DNA of 64,000 nucleotides from Mortierella sp. BCC40632 (Eukaryota; Mortierellomycota; Mortierellomycetes; Mortierellales; Mortierellaceae). The stretch spans positions 387,501 through 451,500 of the forward strand of contig WAEK01000001.1 in NCBI GenBank assembly GCA_011634665.1, given 5' to 3'. Below the pieces are notes generated by a model. It did not search any database. It worked only from the letters and a program-made list of their open reading frames with translations, and was not told where the DNA came from. Position 1 is the stretch's first letter, and each line of letters starts with the position of its first letter. Position numbers and translations under genes: made by a program. Shown here piece after piece: positions 25,901 to 37,148 of the stretch.

Positions 25901-26280
25901 TTTGTCGTCATTACAAGGTGGAAGAAGCCTGTCGACGAGTAGTCGTGGAGCTCGAGGCGGATGAAGAAATCCGAAAGATGCAACAAACTCAAGTTCAACA
26001 GCAGTTACAAATGGAATTGCGAGATATGCAGTTAGCCCAGAAGCATCAACAACAAAAACGCTTGTTGATTCAACATCACCACTACCACCATCAACAACAG
26101 CAACAGCAGTATCGGCAAGTTTTGAGTCAAGCTCAACTCCAGGCCCAAGGACAAGGGGGGCAGCAGGTAGGGGGTGGACAAGGATCATATCAGGAACTGA
26201 ATCAGGGTCACCTTGGGCGCCCAGATCAGCAGAACCGGGAACAGTTTGCATTCCAGATAGCTATGAGCAACTTTCCGTGA
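22926..26280 (+). CDS. C2H2 zinc-finger transcription factor (three C-terminal fingers)
   Basis: Two exons, 22926-23457 and 23555-26280, give 1085 aa; the second exon alone is 908 codons and secure. The protein is mostly disordered and rich in Gln, Ser, Thr and Pro, with a polyQ run near residue 280. Fingers are: CPIPNC...H-x4-H at about 836-859 (PNCPKTFARIYNLNAHLKTH), a classic finger CHLCPRIFSRKHDLQRHIRVH at 919-939, the linker TGSKPY, and a third finger CLNCQKAFARTDALCRH with a trailing Cys at 947-970. The RKHDLQRH and ARTDAL helices resemble fungal regulators of the Crz1 class, so a stress-responsive DNA-binding role is plausible but not shown. A Q/H-rich tail follows. The 5' exon is uncertain: another frame in it is also open and a good GTGAGT donor lies at 23148. 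Confidence 0.86.
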
Positions 26281-26855
26281 ATAGCAATAATAGCAATAAT
26301 AGCAACCAAACCTCTCCTTCCCCCTTCCCCCTCCTCCCCCCCCCCCTCCCTCCTCCTCCCTACTTTCTTTCTTTCTTTCTTTCTTTTTTTCTCTCTCTCT
26401 CTCTCTCTTTTCCAAATCTTATCTCTCGACATTAGTCTACCTTCTCTTTCTTTGTTTTACTCCCTTATTCTCCTCTCCCCTTCTATTGGTTTTTCTTTCT
26501 GGGGAGAGAGGGCGGACACTTGGGTCCTTGACCACTACAATAGAATGGGCTTTGATCACCATCATAACAATAAAGCAACAAATAATAAAAAAAAAAAGAA
26601 AACCAAAAAGGGATCGCGTACATCATCTGAAGCTAGTCATTCATTAAAGGCGTCAAATGCCAACACCCCTCTTCCCTCCCCTACGCTCCCTACTCTTTCT
26701 CTCCCTGCACTCCCTTTCCCGCCATTCTGGGAAAAACATAGCCAATATTTTGCTGGTCAAATTCAAGATCATTTTAACCTTTACTTCTTTTTTATATTTT
26801 TCCTATTGGTCTTTTTTCACATTCCCCCTTTTTCTTCTTCTCATCCACTTATACC
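26281..26855. other. Convergent intergenic space, pyrimidine-rich
   Basis: The 3' flanks of the zinc-finger gene (plus) and the DNA ligase gene (minus) meet here. The first half is C- and T-rich with TTTC and CT repeats (26360-26410). No gene is seen; the open frames across it are driven by low complexity. Confidence 0.6.
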
Positions 26856-29771
26856 TTACATCGTGCGGGGTCCTTGGTCATAGATGGTTTTGACCGTTGG
26901 AAAGCGAAGACTCCAGCCAGTAGCAACGGCATCCCCAGACTTGTCGTTTTTGTTATTACTACTATTCCCGGTCATGGCTTGACTCTCTTCAAAGTATTGT
27001 ACAGTAATGGTCTTGCCCAAGATCAAGCTCGGATCTCTTCCGAACCGAATCCGGTCCTCCACCGAGAAACCAGAACCAACGTTGACTTGATTTCCTCGAT
27101 GGAGAATGACAACACTGGTCAGGACATTATCCCGTTCTTTGAATTCACCTTCGACGGGGAGTCTGAGTTGACCAAGACGAACATCTTGTACCACAAACTC
27201 GGCGTCCTGGAACTGCTTGATCTTGAGCAGATGACGACTAAGGAAATAGAAGGGTGAGAAAGGAGGGATCCCTCCCCCGGTCAGTGCAGCCGCGTGGGCG
27301 AAAAAGAGTGAAAACTGGTTAGAGAGGATTCATCTTTATCGAACCAATCAAGCAAACGGAGTGGAAAAATTTCTAAACAATTCTTCCTCAAAACAGGCGA
27401 CCTTTGAGGAGTAAAAGCAAGACCAACAAACAAACAAACAAACAAAAAAGGCTTATTACCTTCGTTTTCCTTCATAGCCAATGTCACGTCTCAGCATGAC
27501 GCCCTCCCATCCCTTGGCCATTCCCTCGGTCACCATGGTTTGCAATTGTTGGAAGGCCACGATTCGAGTCTGAGGAAGGATTTTGATGATCTCTGTAGGA
27601 TCCCTCTCAAACCCGGTTAAGGCGTCGCTCCCAAGACGTCGACGATCCTGTTGAACATTGTTTTTATCGTATCTTGAGAAATCTTCTCGTTTTCGTTGTC
27701 CCAAGGCTTGTGCCACAGCCTTGATCCTTTGTGAAAAGGGCCTTGCCCCTGTTCGGGATTCAAACTCGATACCCGTCAAACAATCAAAAATACAGTAAAC
27801 TGCACGGTCCGTTCTAGGGTCTAGCAAGGAATCATTCGAAGCGACCTTCCTGAGTTTCTCTTTTGCCTGCCCCTTTTCTTCGTCTTCTTCTCCTCCTTCT
27901 CTTTCTTCTTCTTGACCTTCATCTTCGTCCTCCCCCTCCTCTTTTCCTTCGAGGACAGCTGATTTCTCTCGTCGTGCAAAACTGATGGCCTTCAAGAAAT
28001 GTTCTCGGCCAAATGAATTGCCGTCCTCCGATCCAATTGTCTCGATACGCGTGCCCTTCTCGTTACTGTCTTCCTTGCGAGCAAATTGACTAGTCATGGT
28101 GGTCTCAAGTGGCATACTGTTGTCCTGGTCCTTCAATTCTGGTTCCGTCACAAAGACGCAAAGCTCTCCATCCAAGACAATTGAGTCTGGCAATGACTTG
28201 GTGTCCTCTTCACCATGGATCCATGCAAAAAATTGATCTCGACGCGTCGCATCCTTGATATCAATCAGATCCTTCAACGCCTCTTGAACAATGGCCATCG
28301 ATTCGAAGGGTTTTCCTGTTCGAGACAATGCCTGAATCTCTCCTGTGACTCGATCGATCCGGAAGAGACACCGAACTCCATCCAGTTTTCGAGACGCAAA
28401 CCAAGACGGGTTAGGACTCGACTCGGAATTCTCTTGTAGAGTGGAGTGATTGAGGTTCTTGGACGACTTGGTGGATTTCTTTTTAGAGACTTGCTTTCCA
28501 GTCTTCATGTTGGACTCTTCATCTGGGTGGATGGACTCGGGGAATAGCTTTTGGGCTTCTTCAAGACTGTTCAGACTCTTTCCCAACGCGACATGGAACC
28601 CAGGGATCAATGTAGGGTAAACCTCTCGGATCAACCCTACATTACACCCAGCTTTCAAGTTCTTGTCCAAGATCTTGAGCAACAGTTGTGACCGTCGCGT
28701 CTTGAACAATATATCAAGAGTGTCTCTGTGATGGGACAAGGAGCGTTCCTCAAGAATTTGATCCGACACATCATCTGCACAGAACCGGCCCATAAAAACT
28801 AGAATTGCATCAAGCGCAGCATGGCCCGTGATGGCTCTTGTAGACAATGCGTTCAGTAACAAGGGCAAGGTATCATAGCCCGTTTTCCCCTCTAGATCCT
28901 TGTCCCCTTCTTGTCCAACACTGGAGGTTAACGAGGCCAAGGTATCGAACCCCGAGTCTCGCTCAAGGGCACGTCGTTGTGCATGTTTGAGGATATGACT
29001 TGGCCGGACATTGAACTGTCGAAGGGGGTCGTAGATCCAACCAAGCAAAGGTGCCATCTGAGGGTATTGACTTAGGATTGAGGCCTTGCTCAACTTGGAA
29101 TTTGTCTGACTCAATTCATCCACCAGTTTCTGAAGGGTATCCAGATCCTCTCTTGGGGACGCGGTTGAAAATCGGTAATCTGGGAGATCATGGTTGTTAG
29201 CGGTGGTGACAGGGCTCGAGGACTTTTCTTGCGAACTCTTACTCTTGACTTTGACTCCTGTTTGTGATTTCTGTTTGGACTTGGTCTTGAGCTTGAGGTC
29301 CGGTCCTGGTTCTGTGGGTGTTGTTTCTGTCGTTTCTGGAATGGCCGAGGTAGAAGAGGCCTTGGATTTGGTCTTACCAACAGATTTTCTTTGGGTTGTC
29401 GCTCGAGCGACAAGAGGTTCACTCACCCCTGAAAGATTAGGGTTCGAATCAGTCGATCCAGGAGCCTCGCTCGACTTCTTCTTACGACCTGAGGATACAC
29501 GAGAGGCAAACGTTCGAACTTGAGATGCCCTGCCCTTTGAGCTGGTCCCTGACGCGGCTTGGTTGAAGAGAAGGGGACCTCGGTGCGGTTGTAGGAGTGG
29601 TTGGTAGTAGGATCCAGACTGCACGCGAATATCAGCCACTGTATGTCTGGCCCTTGTCAAGACATTTTGGGTAGCTCGCGGAGAGCGGACAGAATGAAGA
29701 AATGCATGGCAGGTGTTCTGAATGTGGCCATGAACATGGCATCGTCGAGCGATGAGTAGTATCCCTGGCAT
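26856..29771 (-). CDS. ATP-dependent DNA ligase, predicted mitochondrial
   Basis: Two exons, 29771-27460 and 27237-26856, encode 897 aa. It seals nicks through an enzyme-adenylate intermediate. Visible nucleotidyltransferase motifs are I, KLDGVR with the adenylated Lys near 461; III, VLDGELCVF near 531; IV, EGVMLRRD near 758; V across the exon junction, KRSRHLLKIK near 770; and a final OB-fold ending in WSLRFPTVKTIYDQG. The KLDGVR motif and short OB-fold match the small kinetoplastid/bacterial/viral-type ligase class, not Lig1 or Lig4. The N-terminus is basic and acid-free (MPGILLIARRCHVHGH), suggesting mitochondrial import. Residues about 100-330 are a Lys/Ser/Thr-rich extension, and an acidic E/D/G insertion (about 610-650) sits inside the catalytic domain. 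The upstream reading frame contains low-complexity sequence, so the Met at 29771 is preferred. Confidence 0.92.
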
Positions 29772-30085
29772 CTTTGTCAATGATTCCTGGCTATATCTTG
29801 ACAGTTGGAGGCGTACAAGCAAAGAAATAAAAAAGGGAAAAAAATGAAAGACTACTTTTTTTTTTTTTTTTTTTTGCGCGGCAGTGTGACTGCACCCACT
29901 AAGCTCCTTCATGTTCATCGCATTCAACAGGAAACCAAGCAGGAGACACAAGCTTGATCTAAAGCCCAACTCAACAAAAGTGACCAAGGAGCACTGGAGA
30001 GACAGGAACGTCTAGAGTGAACGAACAAGACTAGAAAAGAAAAACAAGACGGAGAAGAAGAAGAAAAAAAAAGAATCGTATAGCC
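29772..30085. promoter_or_regulatory. Divergent promoter between the DNA ligase and CUS2 genes
   Basis: The 314 bases separate the start codons of the minus-strand ligase gene and the plus-strand CUS2 gene, so both promoters must lie here or overlap. It contains a T run at about 29851-29873 and an A/G-rich stretch immediately before the CUS2 start. Confidence 0.6.
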
Positions 30086-31061
30086 ATGGGTGCATCGCCA
30101 CAGGGTCAAGAGCATGGAGAGGATGTCGCCACTGCATTGGCTCAAGACAGCCATGCAGGTCCAGATACCATCACCACAGCCGCTGGAGAGGCCACAGCTC
30201 AACCAACGGACCCTGCTGACAAGGACGCCATCCAAACAGGAGAGCATCAAGGAGGAGAAGCCTGGTCAGCAGAGGCTCAGCAAAATATGCAGTTTATCGA
30301 AGAGACTGGACGATGGACCTATACGGACAGCGAAGGCGTTTCTTTCGAGTACGATGAAAGCTTGAAGGCGTGGTTTCCAATGGTGAGGAGAGTACATCCA
30401 AGAGAGAGAGTGTGTGTGGGTGTGAGGTCGCACGCGTATATATGTCTGAGTGAGAGAAAGACGAGAAAGAAAAGAAAGGACAACACTTCCATCTCTTTTG
30501 ATTCACCTCGTCTTTGGTTGAGGGAAAAGAAAGAAAGAAAGAATGAATGAATGAAGAACGCACAAGCTCCCAGCTAACTCAAAGAACTATTGCTTCTTTC
30601 TCTATAGTTCAATGAGGAGTTGATCCAAGCACAGCAATCTGCATATGGCGAGACAATCCCGGACAGCATGGTACGCGTCTTTCTTTAAAAAAAAAATCGA
30701 TCCGTCGCCTCTGAGAACCCGACTCTATGCCATTTTGAATCATTTGAACATTCCTACTCAAACCAACATTTCTTTGAAAAGAGGATATCGTACTCATTAT
30801 CATTTTTTTGCTCGATCTCTTTTATAGGAGGCTGTCTACACCGAGAACAACAACCGTCAAAAACGTAAAAAGAATGAGATTGACTATACAGGATCTTCGG
30901 GCACGTACGACAACCCCAAGAAACGAGGGGGTCATCACAAGGAACGAAAACCCAAACCCAATACCTCCGTCTTTGTCTCGGGCTTGCCATTGGACGCGAC
31001 TTTGGACGAGATGATGGAAGTCTTCAAGAAGGGAGGCGTCTTTATGGAGGATGAGAAGAAT

Positions 31062-31102
<41 letters not shown>

Positions 31103-32527
31103 AAGAAAAAATTGACTTTAAACAAATGGGATGGGAATCCTTTCTTAATTCATCTTTCTAGAGAAACCGCGGATCAAATTGTACACGGACAAGGAGGGTC
31201 GACGGAATGGAGAGGGTCTTGTCTCGTACTTGAGACAAGAGTCTGTGGCATTGGCAATTGATCTCTTGGATGATACCGAGTTCCGACCCGGCTCAGAAAA
31301 ATGCAAGATTCGTGTCCAGCAGGTAAAAAGAAAGGGGCACTCCCCCCCTCCTTCTCTTGGAAGAGTTAAATGATGGTGTTTGGGCATGGATTTGACTCAA
31401 AAGACAAAAGAGAGAGAAAGGACTTTCTTAGCCATCTCACCTCATCAGCTCACTAAAGAGTTTGGACCCCCCTCTTTTGTTTTTATTTTGGACGATGGTG
31501 TTTGCGTTGGAATAGGCCCAGTTCAAGGAAAAGGAGCGACCCGCACAACCTACAGCCATGACGGATGAGCGAAAGAAGAAGGTTCAAAAAAAGTACCAAA
31601 AGCTAGAAAAGTAAGGCCCTTTTTATTTATTTGTTTTTGAGAGGAAGGGGGGAGGAAGTATCATCTATGCTCTGTCGATAGGAGGACTATAGAATCTCGA
31701 TCACTTACATTCCCCTCTAACACTCTTGTTGCGGATGAAATTCTTTTTTTTCTCGGAAAACGTGTTTTCTTTTCTTTCCTTTAGGAAACTTGATTGGTAC
31801 GAGGACGACGAGCGTCTTAGCAAAGCAGAGAAATGGAACAAGGTTTGCATCCTCAAGCGAATGTTTACGCTTGCTGAATTGGAGGTAAGAAGAAGAGTCT
31901 TTTGCGACTAGGCATTCCAGATGAACACTTTCTATGGTTCCATCAACTAACAGTTTTGCTTGTTTGGGTAATCACACGATGGATAATTGATCTATAGGCT
32001 GATCCATCCTTGCTCTTGGATCTGAAGGAGGATATCCGGGAAGAGTGTGAAAAAGTGGGCGAAGTCACCAATGTTATTATCTATGACGTAAGTTTCCTCT
32101 ACTACCTCCTTTTCCCTTTATTTTCTCTCTCTCCCCCATTTTTTTTATAAAAATTTTTGCTGAAACGATTTTTTCTCCTTTTTAGCGCAACCCAGAAGGC
32201 GTGGTTGCAGTCCGATTCAAGGAAAAAGAAAGTGCTCAGCTGTGTGTCCAACTGATGAATGGCCGATACTTTGCAGGACAACGAGTTCAAGCTGAGGTCT
32301 ATGACGGCCATTCCAAATACGAAGGCGCACAACGCTCCAAAGAAGAACTTGAGGAGGAAGAGAAACAGCGATTGGAGCGGTACGCGAAATGGCTCGAGAC
32401 TCAAGAAGAGGAGGAGAGAAAAAAGAAGGAAGCAACAGCTGGGAAGGAGACCAAGTCAAGTTCTGTAGCTGAGAAAACGGATGAAGAATCGAGCGTAAAA
32501 ATTGCCGCAGATGCGCCAACGCCATGA
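30086..32527 (+). CDS. CUS2: U2 snRNP-associated splicing factor, Tat-SF1/Cus2 homologue
   Basis: Eight exons: 30086-30382, 30608-30670, 30828-31062, 31162-31322, 31516-31610, 31785-31884, 31998-32087 and 32186-32527 (460 aa, all phases agree). Cus2/Tat-SF1 binds the U2 snRNP protein SF3B1/Hsh155 and helps U2 snRNA refolding before prespliceosome formation. An N-terminal acidic segment is followed by a WTYTDSEGVSFEYDESLKAW element (about 78-97), RRM1 (about 165-250, starting SVFVSGLPLDAT) and RRM2 (about 320-410). RRM2 ends with GRYFAGQRV, where Arg-x-Phe is the hallmark of U2AF-homology motifs that bind ULM peptides. The C-terminus is Glu/Lys-rich and probably coiled. Seven introns make it the most intron-split gene in the window. 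Intron 3 holds an A run of about 35 bases straight after its donor. Confidence 0.95.
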
Positions 32528-32857
32528 GTCTTTCTCTCTTTCTCCCGCTCCCCCTTTTTCTTTTTTTCTTTTTCTTTTTTTTTCTGATGGCCCTTTTACT
32601 TCCCAAAACTTCTGGATAGACCAGTACTAACAAATACGAAGCATCATTGGAGCCAATCTCGATTATCTAGTTGTCCTTTTGTCATAGTCATTGATTTTTT
32701 TTTTAACTTTATTTATTTGAGGACTACTCATGCTACATGCCAATCCAGTCAAAGAAAAACAGACAAGAGTAATCCGATCTGGGGCGCAAACGACATGATG
32801 TTGCCTGAAGATGTGAGAGAAAGGAAGAGAGAGGGGGAGAGATAAAAGGAAAGAGGG

Positions 32858-32914
<57 letters not shown>

Positions 32915-33344
32915 TTCTGACAGAATGACATTGAAGGTTGAATGACAGGTTTTTGCCAGGAGGCGGGGAAAATAAAGCAATTGTTGGAGACCTGGTTAAA
33001 AGTACAGTTCATCACTGAGAGTAGTAATGACAGGATGTCTATGAGGGGTGAGGGAGAGAGAGGGAGAGAGAAAGAGAGAGAGAGAGCGGAGAAAAATAAA
33101 GAGAAATGGTATTTAGAGAAGAGGAGAAGAACGAACAAAAAAAGGGGAGGTAGGATGACAGCTAATGCCAAAGAAATGCTGGAGAGAAAGAGAGAAAATG
33201 TGTGTATGTGTGTGTGTGTGTCTACGTTTTGATAATTGAAAACTATAGGAGAAGCAAGAACAAGAAGGGGGTATAGGAAGACAGGAGGAAGAAGAGAACC
33301 TATTTCTTTTTTTCATCTTTTTTTTTTCTTTTCCTTTTCTTTGT
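32528..33344. other. Convergent intergenic space between CUS2 and the PAQR gene
   Basis: Contains T-rich sequence after the CUS2 stop, a GA microsatellite (about 32866-32911), further GA-rich purine sequence (33049-33095) and a GT repeat at about 33200-33222. No gene is seen. Confidence 0.6.
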
Positions 33345-35430
33345 TTATGCACCAACTGAGGAAGAGGTTGGAGCAGCATGAGCAGCATGCGAAAGAACAA
33401 AGTGCTGTTGATGGTACTCATGCATCTGGTCATAGGCAAAGGCACCTGCAGGTCCCATGTGCTCATATCCACCATAGACAGACTGGCAACCATACGAGAA
33501 TCTTGCATTGTAAAAATGGACCATAGCCATGTAATGGTAGTAAATACCCGCCACGACAGCCACATGCCAGACCTGATGCGAATGGCCCCAACGATCAAAG
33601 AGTCCTGGGAACTGCTTCTCGGGGAAACGGTGTCCATAGAACAAAAGACCTGTCAAATAAGCCAATCCAGACTTGAAAAAGGGAAAGATGAAATCCCAGG
33701 TGTTGTGGAATCCCTTGGTATAGGCTGCATAGCTCAAAGGAACAACACCTGAGCAGGCCATGCCCAAAAAGATAAAGATACGGAAATACCGGAAGCTGGG
33801 CAAGTCAAAGAATGGGTAAAAGGGTAGGATACAGCCGACAATGCCCATGCCAAAGGAAAAGGCCATAAAGACCCACTTTTCGGTATCGCAAAAGAAGCCA
33901 TAGTGAAGTGTGGCCATGACCGAGGCCGTGATCAAGACACCAATGCCGATGTAATCAAAAGTAGCGGCGCAGCGCATGACGGGTAGTCGAGAATGACAGA
34001 GGAAAGTATGGTAGAGGGTCGAGCAGATGAGGCATTTTGAGGCTGCGAGGAAAAAGAAGAGAAAGACAGCATGATCGTAGATCGATCCAGAGCGGAGAAG
34101 AGTGGTGTGGATATAGAGGCCCAGAGCGATCAGCCCGATCCAGCCGAGCATGTGAGTCCAGATATTGCATGTCTCGTTGTGGATCTTGAAGATGCTCAGT
34201 AGACACTGTCGCTTCGAGGACAGGAACCGGTACCTATCGAAAAGAAGAGCAGCGGAGGTGGGTGTTAGAACAGCGATCGTAAAGAAAGAGAAAGGAGGGG
34301 GGGGGAAAAAGTGGGGGGTTTTTTTTGTCCGTCGTCTTTTCCCTAGACCGGGAAACCAATTATCTTGAAACACAACGAACGAGCGCGGGCAATCGCCTGC
34401 ACATGGCAGTTAACCCTTCGGGATCTTCTTTTCGTCATACATCTCTCATTGTTTTCTTTCATTCTCTCAGGAACAACATTTGCGCGTCGTGTGCATCGCC
34501 CCAGTCTGTGGTGCCACAAGGACGCCCGTTCCCTGCTTCCCACGCACACACGGACTCCCTTTTTTTTTTTTTTTTTTTTTTTTTTTCTTCTTCTTCTTCT
34601 TCTTCTTCTTCAAAGGGACAGGGACAGGAATAGGAACAACACACCTACAAAAAGAGACCAGTGATAGGGCAGAAAACAAGAGACCAGGAGGGAATAAAAT
34701 AAAATATAAAAAAAAAGAGAGAGATGCTCACTCCTCTCCCTCTCCAGAATCTCAACTCGCGAATCGGAACAAAGGTAACCCAACCTTGTTCAACTCACAC
34801 GATAGATAGAGAGATGCAAAACTAGTCAACCCCGTTGCACAATCACCCACTCATCTGAGGCAAGCAAATGCATCTCTCTTTCGAACGCGACTCTAGAAGA
34901 CAAACAAGTAAGCAAATAAAAAAAAAACCTGCAAGTGTAGGTAAGGTAGGAAAGATGGGGGTGGGGTGGGGTGGGGCAAAAAGTGCATGCTGCTCAAAAT
35001 TCACTCTCCCAAACACACACCTTGACGTCGAAATGAGGAAGGGGAAAAAAAAAAAAAAAAAAGGAGAAAAGAGGAAGTGACGGCCAGAGTGCATTATGGA
35101 TTGGTTGCTCCCCAACCTTGTTCCTAAAATTCGCTCTTGTTCTTCTTCTTCTCTTCCACCTCCACCTCCATAGTCGTGTATCTCTACCTCTCTCTCTCTC
35201 CTCCCAACGGGGTCTGTTACTTTATGTGCTGGGCTGATAGAGCGCTGATCCTCTCTCTAGCGAATCCCCGACAAGGAAACAAGGCCCGAAAAAGAGCTCA
35301 TCACCCAACGACATATGTACCTCTTTGTACACGTCCTGCAGTGGTGCCTTTCCGGTCCTTTCAAAAAAAGAGAGGCCTAACCTAGCGAGGGTTTGGTCGT
35401 GCATATGCACCTCAGTGTTTGAGAATAGAA

Positions 35431-35464
<34 letters not shown>

Positions 35465-36738
35465 GGATGCATTGAAGGGGACCCATCATCATCATCTCCT
35501 GAAGTCCGACCGATGGTTTGCACCTTTAAAGGGCCTTCATTCAGTTCAAGAAGTGCAGACGAGACAAAAAAAAAAAAAGAGCGAGAGTATGTGGAAGGAG
35601 GAGAAAGAAAAAAAAACGAGACGGGTGGAGCGATAAGGTTGCGCAAAGGTATTGCCGGAGAAGACGGAGACAACCAAATGAAGGCAAGCAGGTAATCGAC
35701 TAAGGCCGAGAAGGGGGCCAGCGAGAAAGAGAGAAAAGGATACTTGGATCCGTAACAATGGGACAAGACAAAGAAGAATGAAGAGAAGAATCTCTTGCAG
35801 ACAGCCTTTTTTTTTCCCTTCCGATGCAAAGGGAACAGAATGGGCTAATTGGCACACTTGACTTCTCCCGGTCGGGTCCTGTTTCTGTTCAGGGATCCCA
35901 TCCCGAGAACCATTCCGATGCCAATTTGATAGTATCTATTGCACCGCTCGCTCGTTTTCTCAAACATGTTCCTTTCTCCCTTTTCTCTTTATCCAATCCA
36001 TTGTCCCTCCTCTCCCTCTCCCCCTTCACTTGGACCACAGGCCAACTTGACATTGGTAAGAAAAATGCCCCATTTTTGCCTGAAGCAAAATAAACCCAGG
36101 TTGAATGAATGAAAAAAGGGGGGAGAGATAGTTTCGAGCAAAAAAAAAAAAAAAAAAAAAAAATGGCTCCGTACTTGTCCATCCTATTTTTTCTTCTTCT
36201 TTTCCTTTGTGCCCAAAGGTCAACAGGACATGATGTCCATCCCTCCTCCTCTTCTTCCTCTTCCTCTTCCCCCCGCGATTGGCATTGACTTTTTGACTTA
36301 CCCGGTGAGGATATAGGGGTTAGACTGCCACTCCTTGGGCAACTCCTCGAATCGGAGCAGACGTCTTGCACCTTCAAAGGCAGCCTTGGAGGCAGCATCC
36401 CAGGTTTCGGTCATCTGATTCTCCACCACTCGCATCGTCTCCCCTGCTGATGCCTTGGTGGATCGCCAGGTGGCTGCGACCGTCTCGTTGGTCTTTGAGA
36501 TCTGGTCACCCAGGGTGTCCTGCATGTCGTGCAGGAGATCAGATTCGACCTCGAGAAAGGTCTTTGATGAGCCATGCGATGCAGTCGCAGGATTACTGGA
36601 AGTTTTGGTGGTAGTTGTCAGAGCCTCATGACGCTCAGTGGATGAGACGGTGGTCGAGGTCGCTGTCGAGGTCGCTGTGGCAGTGGCAGTGGAAGAAGAG
36701 GTGGCCCGAGCAGGCCGTTGGCGGAGGGATGGTGCCAT
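33345..36738 (-). CDS. PAQR/Izh family seven-transmembrane receptor (adiponectin receptor-like)
   Basis: Two exons, 36738-36302 and 34233-33345, encode 441 aa. The family comprises zinc-dependent seven-helix membrane proteins, including adiponectin receptors and yeast Izh proteins involved in lipid and zinc homeostasis. The signature spans the splice junction: LPKEWQSNPYILTG, then YRFLSSKRQCLLSIFKIHNE and TCNIWTHMLG. Metal ligands are visible as the His pair in STLYHTFLCH and the C-terminal HSHQVWH. Seven hydrophobic helices follow from about residue 190. The 100-residue N-terminal extension is Thr/Ser/Ala-rich and then a charged, possibly amphipathic segment; the C-terminal tail is His/Ala-rich. 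The 2068-base intron is exceptional for this window and contains A, T, GA and CTT repeats but no nested gene. The start is the first Met before a purine-rich (CT on the coding strand) upstream tract. Confidence 0.93.
34561..34613. repeat. T run followed by (CTT)n within the PAQR intron
   Basis: About 26 T residues are followed by nine CTT units, visible directly, inside the long intron of the PAQR gene. Confidence 0.95.
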
Positions 36739-37106
36739 GACTGGAATTTTTTTTTTCTGTGGGGCGAGACTGGAGCAAGTCACTGACGGAAACGAACAAA
36801 GACAAAAGAGAAAGTGGAGAGGCGGAAGGCGGAAGGCCGGGGTAGAGAGCCAGGTGGGGATGGAGAAGAGGAGGAGGAGGAGGAGGAGGAGGAGAGGAGG
36901 AGAGAGAGGAGAGGAGAGAGGGGAGGGAGGAGGATGGGAGGATGGGAGGATGGAAGGAAGGTGGCGAGAAAGAGAGAGGAGAGAGGAGAGGGGAGATATT
37001 AGAGAGAGACGAGAGAGAGACGAGAGAGAGAGAAGAAAGAGAGAGAGAAGAGAAAGAGAGAGAAGAGAGAAAAAAGAGAAGAGAGGGACCAGAAACAGAA
37101 GCAACG

Positions 37107-37148
<42 letters not shown>

